A stretch of DNA of 64,000 bases from Archegozetes longisetosus (taxonomy: Eukaryota > Arthropoda > Arachnida > Sarcoptiformes > Trhypochthoniidae): contig JAEMBT020000008.1 of assembly GCA_018873245.2 (NCBI GenBank), positions 15,115,172-15,179,171 of the forward strand. Reading direction: 5' to 3'. Under the pieces are notes generated by a model. The model saw only the letters and a program-made list of their open reading frames with translations. It was not told the origin of the DNA and ran no database searches. This document shows positions 36,360 through 47,840 of this stretch, piece after piece. Both the position numbers and the translations under genes were made by a program. Each line of letters opens with the position of its first letter. The first letter of the stretch is position 1.

Positions 36360-37595
36360 CTAACAAGAATCCGAATCATCATTTGAGACAATACTCTCGA
36401 CAAATTGATCGAAAAACTCGTTCATACGTTTGACAATAACTTTTGCATTTTTGTCGACAATTGAATCCTCACTAATCTTAACCAAAAGGTCATCTTCTAA
36501 GATGTTCGTGCAGACACTTTCCATTTTTGTCACTTCTGTTTCGTCTTTCATTTGTTTATCGTTCGACTGATTATCAATGACTTCAGTGACTTCTGTCAAC
36601 GGATTATGCATTGCAGGCAAAAAGTTAGACATAAGTGATGACAGATCTGTGACACACATTTCATTAACAAGTTTCTCATTGTTTTGTTGTTCAAAAAGAT
36701 TCTGTTGCGAACTCGGATTTGTTTCAAAGTTGAGACCCATTTGTTCGATAGACTGTTGTTGTGGTTGTTGTTCGATATTAAATGAATAGTTGTGTTCTTC
36801 ATGAAGAGGAACAACAAATGTCGGTCTCATCGGTTGACGAAAGCCTCCGAAAAGTGCGAATCCTCCGAACGGATTGTGTGGACCGTAATCAATGACTGGT
36901 TGTGTGACTCGAATGGGATGTCGTGCAGGCATTCGAGTGCCAAACATCGGTCTCACCATTGGATAAGAGCCACGCATTAGAAACGGTCTGACATTTTCAA
37001 ATAAATCGACAGCAGATAAGAAGAAAGTTTTATTAACTAAGTTGTTTTGTACAGTTTATTATGAATACCTGTTGGGATGTGATTGTCCAAAACTTAAACA
37101 ACTGATTTGTTCGGATCTCTTTGGCTCACAGACATTTTTGGACATTTTAGACTTTCGTTTCTTCTCAGCCTTTCTCTGACGTGCCTCTAATGGGCTGTAA
37201 TAATAACCTATAAAAAAGTTATAGAATTCATTCTCTGATAAACTTTAACCGAATATCTAAAAATCAAATGAATTGAGTATTGATTTAATTGAAGCAAAAC
37301 CTGGATATTTGATTAGATGCTGTTTATGTATTTGATCTGCGAGTTTGTGGTAATAATTCTTTAACTCTTCGTTCATATCCTTCCACTCTTTGCCTAAGAT
37401 TTTACTGATTTGTTTGTTGGAAAACTCTGGAAACTTTAGGGATAATATTTTGCGGTACTCTTTGCCAAAGATCATAAACGCATTCGGAGGTCGACGAATT
37501 TTTGTCTCATCTGTTTTTGCAGTCGATCCACAACTTTCACAATCACTACCAATAATCGGTGCAATCATTTGTTTCATGTCTACAGATTGTGACAT
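36360..37595 (-). CDS. HMG-box transcription factor, SOX/MATA-type, 353 aa
   Basis: Exons 37595-37301, 37207-37069 and 36987-36360 join in phases 1 and 2. The HMG box covers residues about 33-100: IRRPPNAFMIFGKEYRKIL, then NKQISKILGKEWKDM, ending YPGYYYSPLEARQRKAEKK across the first junction. The RPPNAF start, SKILG.EW core and YYYSP end look closer to fungal MATA/Ste11-type boxes than to typical animal SOX (RPMNAF, DYKYRPR). A short basic segment (KKRKSK) follows the box and is a likely nuclear signal. The C-terminal half is Gly/Pro/Gln-rich and then acidic, like an activation domain. Function is inferred from the box only. Confidence 0.85.
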
Positions 37596-38186
37596 CGTTT
37601 CTATTATTCAGAATTGAAATTTACCAAAAGTTAGTAAGATTTCAAAAGCTTAATGGGTAGATTTGTAACGCAAAGAAACTTATAAGTATTTTTTAAAGCA
37701 ATCGATTTGAAGAAAATGCAAGTAACTCATAAGAACTGTACAAATAGAACACAGAGTTGCAACCAAATTGAATTTAAGGCGAGCTCGCGCTTTGTCACTC
37801 ATTTATAAATCAATCTTTATTGAGGTTTTGTTACTCGTGAGAAATGATTAATCAATATGGTTGGGATACAAATATTTATTAATTTTAGTTGCAAACGTAA
37901 TACCATTTTTTTCAGTAAAAATCGTAGTGATGTCATTCGAAGGAAAAATTTTGATTCAAAAGAAGCTTCACTAAATTACTGAAAAAATTTGATTAATTAA
38001 TTTGAATTTGAAGTCTAAGAAAGTTTGAGTTTATATATTATAACTTAAGTGGTTTAATGACAAAACATTTTGAAGACGCCAAAATACGTGACTTTTAGGA
38101 GAAGGCCCAAATATTTATTTTTAAAATAAAAATTCAGTTACAAATTTGTTTCGTTACAATAAAAATTAATAATAATTAGCCAAATC
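37596..38186. other. Intergenic, promoter of HMG-box gene and 3' UTR of PSMA1
   Basis: No coding evidence. A GC-richer spot GGCGAGCTCGCGC lies near 37778 in otherwise AT-rich DNA. Confidence 0.45.
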
Positions 38187-39068
38187 TTAATCAATATTCA
38201 TGCGTTCTTCAACTTCAGGCCCGGCTGGTCGGGGTCGATCTGGTCCTCTATCCTGACCGGCCCTTGGAGCGTCTGGAGCCGGCTCTGCGTCCATAGCTTG
38301 TCCATCGGCAGCACCTGCAGCGCCACCACTTCCTCGACCTTTTCTCTCTGCTTCAGTGAGAAGTGCCAAATATTGTTCGACGTGTTGGTCATCATAGACA
38401 ATGAACGGCTGGTCTTTACCTACGATTGCAATCGAAACATTCTTACTGTTTAGTTCCATATCATTTGGCAGACATTCTCTGAGTGCCAGTAATCCATGTT
38501 TAACCAATTCATTGAGATTGCAATTCGCAAATTTGTCCAAGTTTTTCTCCAGATAAGTTCGGGCCGATTGAGAACGAGCTCCAATTGACATCGCTTTGCA
38601 ATCAAAATAATTAGCCGAAGGACAGGTTTGGTATATATGAGGACCTTTGTTATCGTACCCAGCGATCAGAAGTCCAACGCCATACGGGCGTCTGTCATAC
38701 CTTTGTGTTGAACTCTGCATTTTATTTCCCAAATTGGAGACTAATCGATTGACAAGAAGCGGCTCGTTGTGAGCGTATCTCTGGTTTGTGCACTCGTTTC
38801 TCATATAGCGCGATAACATTCTCGCGTCTGCAGTCAGACCCGCGATCGACATTCCCACGTGAGAATCCAGTGGAATTATCTTCTTTTGATGTGCACTCAA
38901 TTCAGATGTACTTCTCTTGAGAGCCAACAGAATAGCAAAGCTGTCTTTATTCTTGAGGCCAACTGTAGCTGATCCCTGTTTGACTGCTTCCATCGCGTAC
39001 TCCACCTGATGGAGTCGCCCCTGCGGTGACCACGTTGTTACATCGTTGTCGTATTGGTTGCGAAACAT
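38187..39068 (-). CDS. PSMA1: 20S proteasome subunit alpha-1 family (PSMA1), 293 aa
   Basis: Single exon. ATG at 39068 gives [32 protein letters not shown], the alpha-type N-terminal helix with the YDNDVT..SP.GR signature. In-frame codons upstream have no ATG, so 39068 is chosen. Later motifs [23 protein letters not shown] and [14 protein letters not shown] match PSMA1. It forms part of the gate-bearing outer rings of the 20S core. The last ~45 residues are Gly/Ala/Pro/Asp-rich and encoded by markedly GC-rich DNA (38200-38335), longer than the ~30-residue acidic tail of human PSMA1. It is divergent from CSN1. Confidence 0.97.
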   Translation of the reverse strand: MFRNQYDNDVTTWSPQGRLHQVEYAMEAVKQGSATVGLKNKDSFAILLALKRSTSELSAHQKKIIPLDSHVGMSIAGLTADARMLSRYMRNECTNQRYAHNEPLLVNRLVSNLGNKMQSSTQRYDRRPYGVGLLIAGYDNKGPHIYQTCPSANYFDCKAMSIGARSQSARTYLEKNLDKFANCNLNELVKHGLLALRECLPNDMELNSKNVSIAIVGKDQPFIVYDDQHVEQYLALLTEAERKGRGSGGAAGAADGQAMDAEPAPDAPRAGQDRGPDRPRPAGPEVEERMNID

Positions 39069-39622
39069 TCTATTCAATTAAATTTACTATTAATAAATTG
39101 ATTAATCATCGGCTTTATGGTCAACTTTCACAACATTCTCAAACTCTTTAATCATTAAATACTCTCAATTCGTTTTGTCATTGATTTTGGTTTTTAGTAA
39201 ACATGACTTACGCTTAATGCTTTTTGTTAATCAAATATTCAGTTATTTTGGTTGAGTTGAATTAAATTGAATTAATTTATTTGATTGAAACTTTTGACAC
39301 TAAAGTATTTTCAACTGATGAATGGAATGAAACTGAAATAATGCAAAATCATTCACGTTTACTGAACATAAACTACGTTTCGATTCAAATTAAATGAAGT
39401 CTATGTTGAATATGAATACAAATAAGAGTAAAAACCTGAGTCTGATATCTATAGAATACTTTATGAATGATAAATAAATAGAAAACTATTATCTTTTTGT
39501 GTGTCGACTCATTGGCTTCAAGTTGAAAATAATATTAAATTTCAAAATTAATTAACCAAATAATCAGGCACTAACGAGTGATTTAATAATAGAAAATATT
39601 GAAACAGTAGTGATTGTATGAA
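39069..39622. promoter_or_regulatory. Shared 554-bp head-to-head interval, PSMA1 and CSN1
   Basis: The two start codons face away from each other with no gene between. Sequence is AT-rich with no clear TATA or known motif picked out. A bidirectional promoter is inferred from layout only. Confidence 0.4.
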
Positions 39623-41176
39623 ATGCCACTTCCGTTACAATTGTTTAGCAATAATGTAGAGCCCATGCAATTGGACGTCGCTCTCGATGAGAATGAGTCG
39701 ATTCAAGACAATGGGGACTCTCATCACAATAATGGAAACGACAATCTGACCAACTATTTGGTCGAAAATGCCAATATCGACTTAGAATCGTATAGTAATT
39801 CGTATATCGGTTTAGCGCGTATTAATCGATTGCTGTTCATTGCCGACCATTGCATGCAACTCAGGTCTGAAGCCTTAAGGATGGCTTTGAATTACGTAAA
39901 GGACAGCACTTATAACGTCAACATCTATACGCAAATCTATCGCAAATTAGCGGATACTATAGCCATGAGTGGAGTCAATCCTGAATCGGTCATTGGTCCG
40001 ATTGATACGTCTTGGATTGAGACCAAGACCAAAAAGGCGGCTCTAAAACTTGAGAAGTTGGACACAGATCTCAAGAATTACAAATCAAATTCAATTAAAG
40101 AGAGTATACGTCGAGGACACGACGACCTGGGAGACCATTATCTCGATTGTGGAGATCTGAGCAATGCTCTGAAATGCTATTCACGTTCAAGAGATTACTG
40201 TACGAGTGGTAAACATGTGTTGAATATGTGTTTGAATGTAATTAAAGTAAGCATTTATTTGCAAAACTGGTCGCATGTCTTGACATATGTGGCCAAAGCT
40301 GAGGGAACGCCTGAATATAGCAGTACTTCAAGCATTGCCACGCGATTGCATTGTGCTGCAGGTCTCAGCGATTTGGCCTCAAAGAAGTATAAGAATGCGG
40401 CCAAACATTTTCTAGCGGCAAACTTCGATCACTTCACTCCCGATTACGGAGAAATGTTGAGCGCAAACAATGTGGCCATTTACGGAGGACTCTGTGCTTT
40501 AGCCAGTTTTGATCGAAACGAATTACAGAAAAATATTATCTCAAACTCGGCGTTCAAATTGTTTCTTGAATTAGAGCCGCAACTACGAGACGCCATAACT
40601 AAGTTTCACGATTCGAAATACGCTACCTGTTTGTCTATTTTAGATGAATTGAGAGACAATCTCTTATTAGACTTATATTTGGCCCAACATGTCCACGTCT
40701 TATATTCACATATTAGAAACCGAGCACTTATTCAATACTTTTCTCCTTATTTATCGGCCGATATGAATAAAATGTCGGTTGCTTTCAATACAAGTGTTGG
40801 ATCACTAGAAGACGAGCTGATGCAACTCATACTTGACGGACAGATCCAGGTTTCGTTACATTGACTACAATTTATTAATCTTTTCTTAGGGTATTCATTA
40901 TTATATTTTTAGGCGCGCATTGATTCCCATAACAAGATCTTATACGCCAAAGATGTCGATCAAAGAACTGTGACATTTGAGAGAGCTTTAGATATGGGTC
41001 GCGAATGGCAGCGAAGAACTAAAGCTTTAATACTGCGATCAGCGATGCTCAAGAATGGCTTGATTCAAGTAAAATGCCCGCAGCCATCGAGGGGTGATGA
41101 TAATACTCCAACCGGTTCGTCGAATGCTGCTTCTGGTTCATGCACTTCTAATATTCCTCTGGGCTCTCAAAAATAA
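39623..41176 (+). CDS. CSN1: COP9 signalosome subunit 1 (496 aa)
   Basis: Exons 39623-40849 and 40913-41176 join in phase 0. ATG at 39623 gives [19 protein letters not shown], matching the animal CSN1/GPS1 start; the open frame extends upstream but without ATG. The core has near-identity to the family: [49 protein letters not shown] domain in the C-terminal third ([14 protein letters not shown]...[12 protein letters not shown], then [15 protein letters not shown]) follows the helical repeats. In the complex it supports deneddylation of cullins. The Ser/Gly/Asn-rich tail is variable. Length is close to the usual ~490. Confidence 0.97.
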
Positions 41177-41984
41177 CTTGAAGTAGAATCCGATTTATTC
41201 TTACTTTTTATGACTTAAAATAAGATAAATATTGGAATAAAGTATCAATTTTTTCAAGGTTGATATTAAGTGAAGACTTTCTCAATCGCTTTGTTGGATT
41301 TGATTTTTGCAGGAAATCAATAGATAGTTGAAATTTCATTATCACTCGACTCAAGAAATTTGCGCTCATTTTTGTAATTTCATTGTTTATTTGTCTTATT
41401 GTAAATACAGTTATCTTACAATTTATAGCAAAACTAAATTCTCCGATTAGACTAATTAGAACTATCAAAATATGTTTTCAAAATTGGCATCACAAATAAT
41501 TTATTCTCTTATCTTCAACTACGATTTGTGTAATAACTTATTCATAATAAAGTTGTGTTAATTCTAAATAAAATCAGTTTAGAGATGAGTCTAATTATAA
41601 ATTTTATAAGAGAAAACTTCAAACATGAAGAGGACATTTCAATAAGCTTTAGAAGCTTTCTATTTGTTTAACGGTTTATGAATTATAACTGATTTCCATT
41701 GCAAACTTATCGTTATTAAAACGTCTCATAGTAATCGACGCAGTTTTGGTTCAATTGAAAACTACTTCTAAAAAAGTTAGGGTATTAGGCTATAAAGACA
41801 GAACTAAAATAATTTTATGATTATTTGTAATCTTTCGTGTCGTCATCTGTAGTATGAACGTCTATTAAAGGGGTGTTTATATTAGTTTGACATCAATATT
41901 ATTGAGACTGAACAACATGTAAACAAGTCATAAACGTTTCTTCAATTAATTGAATAAATGTGATTAAATCATTTGAAATAAAAT
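41177..41984. other. Intergenic, CSN1 3' UTR and CRYZL1 promoter
   Basis: No gene seen. An open frame on the minus strand (41208-41468) lacks any motif and is likely chance. Confidence 0.45.
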
Positions 41985-44900
41985 ATGAAAAGTGTTGAAT
42001 GGATTCACGACCAAATAAGTGGTCAAACTGTTTTAGATATCAATAAAGATGTAAGACATTTTTCGATTATTTATTAAATAATATTTTAATTTAATAAAAA
42101 TATTTCAAAACAAACACAGAGATAAATATTGAATAAAATTAAGTTTTGCATAAATTGTGATTCAATATAAGAATCAAATGAGACAAATGTGGTAACAATC
42201 AACAGCCAAATAGTGTAGAGACGTGTTTCCACTCGAAGTCCCTTTTTCTCGAATTCTTTTTGACGACACAATACTTGTGATTCTGAAAGAAAGTCAAAGT
42301 GTTGTCTCTATTGACGACATAAGCGTTGAAATGGATGGGAATATTCCAACCGTTGTATTTGATCCTATAGTGACCGTTAATATTAGACATAAAGATAGAT
42401 CCACCGCCAAAACAAATGGTTTCCATTTGATTGGTTCGAGAGATGGATCGACTGAAGCCATTGCTCGATGACTGAGGCGGCACAAAGAATCCAATTTCCT
42501 GACCATTTCTTCTGATTATCAGATGATCAATAGATGCTTCCAATTGTCTCCAATCGAAAACTTGTGGGTTTTCTCCGTTATAAACGATAGCGTAGTTTCC
42601 GCGCAAATAATAAACTTTTCCATTAGTCATAAAACACTCGTCTATTGGTGTTGAAAAGTTTGGATATATGTTTGTAATTGGATTGATTTCTGCTTGTCTT
42701 ATGTTTCCTTCGCTGAATGTGTAGTATTTGTCTTCCTTGAATAAAGATATCCTACCATCTTCCAGACGTAATGTCTTATATTGACCACTTTCAAAGTGAC
42801 AGACATCGTCTTCTGGCGTTGCACAGTGAATTGATCCAACAACAAAAAGCACGCAATACGAACAAAATGATAGCTTCATTATTGTTCAGTAGAAATATGT
42901 TAAGTAAACTTAAGCGCAACTATATGTTCCAAAACAGTGATGGCAATATGGATTCAACTGCGAAATGTTGTGCAAACCACAATCCGTTTTACTGATTGCT
43001 CTTCTATTACTGAAATTTCAAGCTTTTATGGACTTTCTGATTAATATTTAGCAGATGCAGTCTAATGACGAGTACTTGTTTTATGCTACTTTACAAACAG
43101 TTCATGACATTCAACAATATAGTTGATTCAGCTTAACTCATTTCAATACTTCAACTTATTAATGATAAAAAGTTACAAAATCACATAATTAGATCGATTT
43201 GAAGCGCTTAACTTATCGTAGAGCTCAGTCATAATTTAGTCATTTGACTGTTTCCGTTTTAGCTTTTAAAGCAAATTTACTAATCATTAGTTTTCTATTG
43301 ATTTGACGTCTCATTTTCAATCTTAATGTCTCATATCTCCTTATTTTCTACAATATCGGATTCTAAAAGCTTTCTGACTAAGCAGGAAGTATCAAATGAT
43401 AAATTAATTAAATTGGCAATATTTATGTTGAATTATCATGAACATATGAAAGTTTTCTTAAACTCTCACGAATTTGAAAAGTATCCCATAAAAACAGAAT
43501 ATGCGAAAACTTGAAATTACCTATTTTTAAGTAATTTAAAATAACTGAGTTGTGAGTCATAAAACCTGAGAACTTCTAAGAATCTTTTCAGCTTTTCTAT
43601 CTCTAAATTCCAACTCACAGCTTGAAATTCTTTGATCACAATTAATAAAATTGAATGAATGAAAATAAAAAGGGTAACAAAAATTTCCAATTCTGAGCTC
43701 TAATTTTGAAGCAAAGTATTGTAAAGATTTTGCAAAATTCTTAAGTTTTGCGACTCGCAACTCATTTTTAATAAATTATTTTAAAATAGGTAGACTTTAA
43801 GTTTTCACTTATCCTGTTTCAAGTATAAAGTATTTTTCAAGATGGTTCGATTTGATCAGAGACAAGCTTTCTTATGTTAATCATTCCGAAATGAGTCGGA
43901 AAGTTTTTGAAAGTTTCCACCTAAAGAATTTTTTTGCTGCAATTGATTTAACTAAGAATTATCTCGAACCATATTCTAGGCACAATTCCCTGCAATCATT
44001 GCGAGCAATCAAATAATTATTGATGTGAAAGCGTGTGCCGTTTCAAAAGTCAATAAATCGGTAAATTTAATATTTTAAATTATATCTTAATTTCGTAAAC
44101 GTTTGCATGTCTTAAGCAATGTTTTATTCTCAAAACAAAACTAAATTTTACCAAAAATTGTTTCTTCTGTCTTCAAATGATATATAGATACTAAACAAGT
44201 TAGTCTTATCTAAGACTAATCGATCGCGTAGTTATGAAATATCAGGTGTTGTTAAGCAAATCGGAACTAACGTGACAACTCTTCAAGTTGGAGATGAAGT
44301 TACAGGTGATTAAAGTGTGCTAAAAGTAGTTGCTTATTAGATTTGAAACCAATATATTGTTGTCTAAAGAAGTCGCATATCTTTTGATTGAGAAAGCTAT
44401 ATCAAGTATACCCTGAAATCCGATGGATAAAAGCAAATTTCACATCAATGTTGACGCATGCATTAGTTAATTGTAAACGCACTCAGAATTCTAATGTTGA
44501 ACTTACATGTTTGTCTCTAGTTCACATCTAAACCAAAGCACGCGCCAACAATTAAACAAAACTCTTCTCTTTACTCATTGACTTTCTAGACATTATAAGT
44601 TGCAATTAAAGGCTGTGCAGGACAACAATAAGTTGAGTTTATGTTGCAAAAGCTAAACAATTTGATTGGAAAATAGGTTTTAGTAGGAACATGAGTCATA
44701 TTACTGCATCTCATGTATGTCTGACCTAAATTAAACCCGAAAATATAGTCATCACGAGCATATGTTGACAACAATACAGATATCTTGAACTGTGAGATAT
44801 GTTGATCTGCACGAGATGCCATAATACGACCGAATTCCACGAAAAGCCTCGAATTGGTGTAAGTTTGGCACCAAAACTAAACTTATAAATTATGTCATTT

Positions 44901-45809
44901 GAAAGGTGTTGTTCCGCTTGATAGTCAGTTTTCTGGTTGTGCCGAACATATTTTATTGACTGAATTCGATGTTATTAGAAAATCACCGAATGTCAGCCAT
45001 AGTGATTCGGCTGCAACGATTGGTGATGCGCTCAAAGCCTACATTGGTCTCCACTATATGGCGAGATTGAGACACGCCGACAAAGTTCTGATAGTGAATG
45101 GCGCTAATCATTTCGGTATTATTGCCATACAATTAGCTCACTATTGGGGCGCAAATGTGATCACAACTATTTATGATGACAGTGAAAGACAGTATTTAAA
45201 GCCTGTTTTAAACAAAATCGATGCCATCATCGAAATGAATAAATTAGTCAACAATGAAAATAGAAATCGCAATAATGAGTATTCGAGTCATTCTTCTAGA
45301 TTCATATCTATAATACTAGAAGAAACTGCAGGCCTAGGATGTGATATAATCATAGAATGCAATATAGAATCAAATTTAGATAACATTTCCAATGATTCGA
45401 ATGATAGAGAAGATTGTTGTCCATCGATTCACGAAATAATTTCAACTCTTGCAGTCGGAGGAAAATGGATCACTAACAGACATGACCTACAACTAGATCC
45501 TCCGTATTCCACATTATTATTTATGAAATGCGCAACTATTGGATACCTCTTTGAACATTCGTGGATACTATCAGCGACTCAAATGGGAAGATATCTCAGT
45601 AAGTGTTGAATGCAATCATTTGTTCATAACTTAATAGCCGTTAATTAATTCTATATTTTATAGCAATTCTTACTGACATTTTGGATAAACTAAATGATGG
45701 CTTAGTTAGACCAATGAATTATCTGACGGTCTCATTGAATCATCTAATTGAAAATGCGGGCCCTATCGAAGATTTCAACATCAAAACTATTGTTACAATG
45801 AATTCATAA
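41985..45809 (+). CDS. CRYZL1: Quinone oxidoreductase-like protein 1 (367 aa), host of a nested gene
   Basis: Exons 41985-42050, 43980-44060, 44188-44305, 44906-45598 and 45664-45809 join in frame. It starts MKSVEWIHDQ; IDVKACAVSKVNK, EISGVVKQIGTNVTTLQVGDEV and GVVPLDSQFSG follow the CRYZL1/MDR order, and ALKAYIGLHYMARLRHADKVLIVNGANHFGIIAIQLAHYWGA holds the Rossmann part. The usual GG.G.VG..AIQ.A motif reads NGANHFGIIAIQLA, as in vertebrate CRYZL1 (DGASAFGTIAIQLA), so cofactor binding and catalysis are uncertain. Zn-binding Cys are lacking. An Asn/Ser-rich insertion lies near residues 200-245. Intron 1 is 1.9 kb and contains a separate minus-strand gene. Confidence 0.9.
42199..42879 (-). CDS. 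Small secreted protein, hemopexin-like repeats possible, nested in CRYZL1 intron 1 (226 aa)
   Basis: Single exon, ATG at 42879. MKLSFCSYCVLFVVGSIHCA is a clear signal peptide. The mature part alternates short beta-like strands with motifs such as LFKEDKYYTF, KVYYLRGNYAIVYN and LTFFQNHKYCVV, reminiscent of hemopexin-type blades (aromatic strand plus Y/W), but weakly so. Several Cys (VCHF, ECFM, TICF, KYCV, terminal FGC) suggest disulfides. It reads against its host gene, so it must have its own promoter between 42880 and 43979. Family not confirmed. Confidence 0.7.
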   Translation of the reverse strand: MKLSFCSYCVLFVVGSIHCATPEDDVCHFESGQYKTLRLEDGRISLFKEDKYYTFSEGNIRQAEINPITNIYPNFSTPIDECFMTNGKVYYLRGNYAIVYNGENPQVFDWRQLEASIDHLIIRRNGQEIGFFVPPQSSSNGFSRSISRTNQMETICFGGGSIFMSNINGHYRIKYNGWNIPIHFNAYVVNRDNTLTFFQNHKYCVVKKNSRKRDFEWKHVSTLFGC

Positions 45810-46199
45810 TTTATAATTGTCTGTTAATATGTTGATAAGTGCCATTATTGTTATACTACTAAAATTATTTATAAATCAAATTGAACGATTAGTTTATTTT
45901 GATAATTGATTTATAAATGTATAGTGCGACTCATTTAAAATATGCTCATTGATGTTTCGATCGAGTAATGACATTTTTTCTCGTATTCTCCCAAAGTAAA
46001 CCTACACAATGAAATCTAAGTCTAAGTCTAGCATAATCAACTGATTTATTAATGTCAATATAAGGATAAATAATAGTTATTTCATGTTTCTTTGGTTTCA
46101 TTTATTAATTTGGACCGAAAAATCGCAATGTTTCTATTAATTTAATAAAATACTCTTTTATAACTTGATTAATAAAATATTTAGAATAATCCATTATTT
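45810..46199. other. Convergent interval between CRYZL1 and QTRT2 3' ends
   Basis: Only 3' UTR-type AT-rich sequence; no gene. Confidence 0.5.
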
Positions 46200-47405
46200 T
46201 CATAACTTTTTAATTAATTGTTCAAACTTTTCTTCGTCCAAAAGTTTTCTGATTTGCCTGAAAAATTCGTAAAATGTGTGTAAATTGTGAAAATTCAATA
46301 AAACTTGAGCCAACATTTCCGATGCATTCAACAAATGATTGATGTAGGCTCTGGAAAATTTATTGGAACAGCTGTAACATTCACATCCTTTGCAAATTGG
46401 ATTGAAATCTTCCTTATATTCAACGCTCTTGAGATCAATCATAGAATTATTAAGTTTGAGTTCATCCAAATCTATAATTGGTAGTAACCCATAACCTCTT
46501 TCTGTAATAACAGTTGCGTACGAAGAATCAAAAATATCAATACCATTATTGATGAGATGAAGAATGACACTCGGAGTTAAAGCTCCGAACATTGCTTTTG
46601 GCTTCTCTTTAGGAAGTTTTTTAATCACGTCAATCAAAACCGGTTGTATTGACTCGATCTCAGTTTCAGATTCTGTTTGTTCGCCGTAATTATGAAAGCC
46701 GTCGATTATAAATCCATCGACTGGTCTCAAAGCTGTTTCTTCGGCCGATTTCATGCGCGAAAATGGATTAAATCCGCCTTCAATTGTACCGAAAATACAG
46801 GTATTGTTGATACTGAGTTCTTTTGAATCAATGTGTTTCTGAATGCATTCATCGAGAAGATAAAGACTGCGATCAACAGTATTCTTGATTCTCTTATTAG
46901 AAGCATTGGGAGGAGTATCACTATCGCAAAGAGCTTGATATCCACTCGGCTTAAAATTTTTGATCACTTCAAGCAATTTACTCGAATTGATGGTATGTTT
47001 TCCCGAGTGTCCGAACACTGCGATGCCATCGACACCATTATGACCAGTTTTGATGGCACTCAACGGGTCTTGTATTGTGACAAAACTTGATCTCCATTTA
47101 TTGATGCCGACAAACTTAACGATTCCAGACTTGAGTCCATCAAAACTTTTATTGAAGTTATGCACCGATTCGTTCATCTCAATAGTTGTCGGAAGTGTTA
47201 TAAGAATTGGAGAGTTTTCATCATTCAAGTCTTCACTTAAGTCCCAAACGATGTGAGGAATGGATCCATTGATTGTGTATTGCAAGCAAATTGGTGTGGA
47301 ATATTCATGATTTGCCTTCACTTTGTTTTCAATCGCAATGTTTTCAAATAAAAGTAATCCGAGTCTTGATTGAGTCGAACAATACTTTCTTACAATGAAT
47401 TTCAT
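46200..47405 (-). CDS. QTRT2: Queuine tRNA-ribosyltransferase accessory subunit 2 (401 aa)
   Basis: Single exon. ATG at 47405 (MKFIVRKYCSTQSRLG) is chosen; upstream in-frame sequence has no ATG. The TGT-like barrel includes GFNPFSRMKSAEETALRPVDGFIIDGF and KAMFGALTPSVILHLINNGIDIFDSSYATVITERG. The zinc site C.C..C with a later His (CECYSC near residue 341 and LNFHNLH near 373) is complete. QTRT2 lacks its own catalysis and partners QTRT1 to put queuine in place of G34 in GUN-anticodon tRNAs, with the enzyme often at the outer mitochondrial membrane. It is head-to-head with GPKOW. Confidence 0.93.
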   Translation of the reverse strand: MKFIVRKYCSTQSRLGLLLFENIAIENKVKANHEYSTPICLQYTINGSIPHIVWDLSEDLNDENSPILITLPTTIEMNESVHNFNKSFDGLKSGIVKFVGINKWRSSFVTIQDPLSAIKTGHNGVDGIAVFGHSGKHTINSSKLLEVIKNFKPSGYQALCDSDTPPNASNKRIKNTVDRSLYLLDECIQKHIDSKELSINNTCIFGTIEGGFNPFSRMKSAEETALRPVDGFIIDGFHNYGEQTESETEIESIQPVLIDVIKKLPKEKPKAMFGALTPSVILHLINNGIDIFDSSYATVITERGYGLLPIIDLDELKLNNSMIDLKSVEYKEDFNPICKGCECYSCSNKFSRAYINHLLNASEMLAQVLLNFHNLHTFYEFFRQIRKLLDEEKFEQLIKKL

Positions 47406-47840
47406 TATTGTCTCGATTAAATTGAACAAATCTTAAAACCAAATAATGATTTGATTAAAAATTAGTTGGTCAAATATTTATGAATCGGGTAAAATCATAA
47501 AAAAGTTAAACACATTTCTATAACATGTGCTTTTGGTAAATATAACAACCAAATCATATTGTAATCTTCGTCCACAAATGACGTAATGTATTAAGAGTCC
47601 CCTAAAAGGACTTATGTCAAATAATATCATTTTATAAATAATTCAATAGTTTTCTCATGACATCATTTATGAAATATATTACAGTATGCATTACAAAAGT
47701 CAGTGTTTTGTAAAGCATACGAATTAGTCAATCGTTTTGACATTTAATGCATTAATTATTTTGTTTGTTAGTTACATAAATTAAAATAAACAAAAGAATA
47801 ATTAATAGATTTTGAATTAAGTGTTTAAAAGCTAATCAAA
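47406..47840. promoter_or_regulatory. 435-bp head-to-head interval, QTRT2 and GPKOW
   Basis: The starts of two divergent housekeeping genes share this AT-rich stretch. No specific factor site is recognised; a shared promoter is inferred from layout. Confidence 0.4.

Noticed and set aside
39069-39077. Upstream TTG start for PSMA1 at 39077
   Set aside because: Eukaryotic initiation and family alignment both favour the ATG at 39068.
39614-39622. Upstream TTG start for CSN1 at 39614
   Set aside because: The ATG at 39623 gives the conserved MPLP start.
44586-44840. 84-codon minus-strand open frame in a CRYZL1 intron
   Set aside because: No signal peptide, splice partners or family match; kept only as unexplained.
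47406-47429. Upstream TTG start for QTRT2 at 47429
   Set aside because: Not an ATG; the ATG at 47405 fits the family length.
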